Of a stretch of 7,707 bases of DNA, positions 7,023-7,707 are shown piece by piece. The stretch is from the NCBI GenBank assembly GCA_937876055.1, contig CALEIW010000081.1, positions 1-7,707 of the forward strand, in the 5' to 3' direction. The translations under genes were made by a program, and so were the position numbers. The stretch's first letter is position 1; each line of letters begins with the position of its first letter. The stretch is from an uncultured euryarchaeote (GTDB lineage Archaea > Thermoplasmatota > Poseidoniia > Poseidoniales > Thalassarchaeaceae). The notes under the pieces were generated by a model that saw nothing but the letters and a program-made list of their open reading frames with translations, was not told where the DNA came from and did not search any database.

Positions 7023-7707
7023 TCATGGCCACCTGATGTGGTTTTTGGAATGGGCGCATTTTAGGGTACAATTCTGTCCCGAAATTACAGCATGGACTTC
7101 TCCATTACAAACAGGACAAAGTACCTGTTCTGCAAGTTCCTCCAACCATGCTCTTCGGGTTTCAAGTTCATCTCCTTCCTCCCTTAGTCTCTTGAGTATT
7201 CTAGCGGCCTCCTCCTTCAAGCCATCCCCCGCTTCTGACCAAGGGTCTGATTCGAGGCTCCCCATCTTCGCAGTGGCCGCATCTCTTACCGCCTTGGAGG
7301 CAGCAGAACCAGCAATGGAAATATCGCTAGAATCATCCAATTCGGATGGAGCGCCTCTTGCGATTGGCCTTGCTAAAATCCAAGCGAGCATAAAGCCTCC
7401 AAGATGAGCCATGTGCGCTACATTTGTTACTGATTGACCCGCTTCGATTTGATACATATTCCAGACTTCAATACCTAGTCTGAAAGCTACAATTCCCCAA
7501 ACTGGCCAAGCACGGATGAAAAAGAGTAGTGGAAATTCAATTCTATCGTTTGGCCAGCATGCCATGTAAGCGCCAAGAATGCCGAAAGCAGCCCCGCTTG
7601 CACCAAGAGCGGGGCTTATCGAATCAGGATGTGTTAATACCCATGCAATATTTCCTCCTAATAGTCCAAGGAAGTAAACCAAAATCCAGCGTTGTTTCCC
7701 CATTCTT
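7023..7707 (-). CDS. Rhomboid-family intramembrane serine protease with C-terminal zinc ribbon (partial, N-terminus missing)
   Basis: Rhomboids cut membrane proteins within or beside a transmembrane helix, using a Ser-His dyad inside the membrane. Numbering from the Met at 7703, the catalytic serine motif GASGAAFG is at 34-41 (Ser36) and the histidine motif AHMAHLGGF at 96-104 (probable catalytic His100), with several hydrophobic membrane segments. The Met at 7703 is probably internal: it is followed at once by RWILVYFLGLLGG, which resembles the rhomboid core just before the active-site helix, and the frame stays open to the window end, so the first helices lie outside. After the membrane part come a polar linker (about 112-160), a charged helical stretch likely to form a coiled coil (160-193), and a zinc ribbon with Cys196, Cys199, Cys212 and Cys216. 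It lies upstream of, and on the same strand as, the membrane-anchored subtilase. The natural substrate is unknown. Confidence 0.9.
   Translation of the reverse strand, partial: RMGKQRWILVYFLGLLGGNIAWVLTHPDSISPALGASGAAFGILGAYMACWPNDRIEFPLLFFIRAWPVWGIVAFRLGIEVWNMYQIEAGQSVTNVAHMAHLGGFMLAWILARPIARGAPSELDDSSDISIAGSAASKAVRDAATAKMGSLESDPWSEAGDGLKEEAARILKRLREEGDELETRRAWLEELAEQVLCPVCNGEVHAVISGQNCTLKCAHSKNHIRWP

Noticed and set aside
7036..7407. Plus-strand open frame of 123 codons
   Set aside because: It is antisense to the rhomboid linker and zinc ribbon and has no recognisable features.

Overview
The window looks archaeal, most likely a planktonic euryarchaeon of the Thermoplasmatota / Marine Group II (Poseidoniales) type. 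This is inference. It rests on archaeal-looking TATA elements about 26 bp upstream of plausible transcription starts, CPxC-type zinc ribbons appended to membrane proteins, a very large acidic secreted subtilase with CARDB-type repeats, and a SufC/NifU/DtxR-family neighbourhood. No rRNA, tRNA, mobile element or CRISPR array was seen. Coding density is very high: the longest gap between genes is 117 bases.

Left part (1-1505): a divergent iron-sulfur / metal locus. On the minus strand lies the N-terminal 147 residues of SufC, the ATPase of the SUF Fe-S assembly system; its C-terminus lies outside the window. On the plus strand is a two-gene unit: a NifU C-terminal-domain protein (probable Fe-S scaffold or carrier) overlapping by 4 bases a DtxR/MntR-family metal-dependent repressor. 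The 117-base divergent region carries a perfect 19-bp interrupted palindrome, the size of a DtxR-family operator, and an AT-rich TATA candidate. A simple reading is metal-dependent control of Fe-S assembly genes by the neighbouring regulator.

Middle and right part (1509-7707): a minus-strand series of three genes, read from right to left. First is a rhomboid intramembrane protease (N-terminus cut by the window end) with a C-terminal zinc ribbon. Next is a 1600-residue secreted, single-pass membrane-anchored S8 subtilase, also with a C-terminal cytoplasmic zinc ribbon. Last is a Maf-family nucleotide pyrophosphatase whose ribosome binding site overlaps the subtilase stop codon. The subtilase has its own promoter candidate in the 69-base gap after the rhomboid gene, with a perfect 7-bp-arm dyad touching its start codon.

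The most interesting possibility is functional linkage of the two proteases. The subtilase is a type I membrane protein with a Gly-Gly at the outer end of its single membrane segment, the kind of topology rhomboids cleave, and both proteins end in a cytoplasmic zinc ribbon. This is a hypothesis from sequence layout only.
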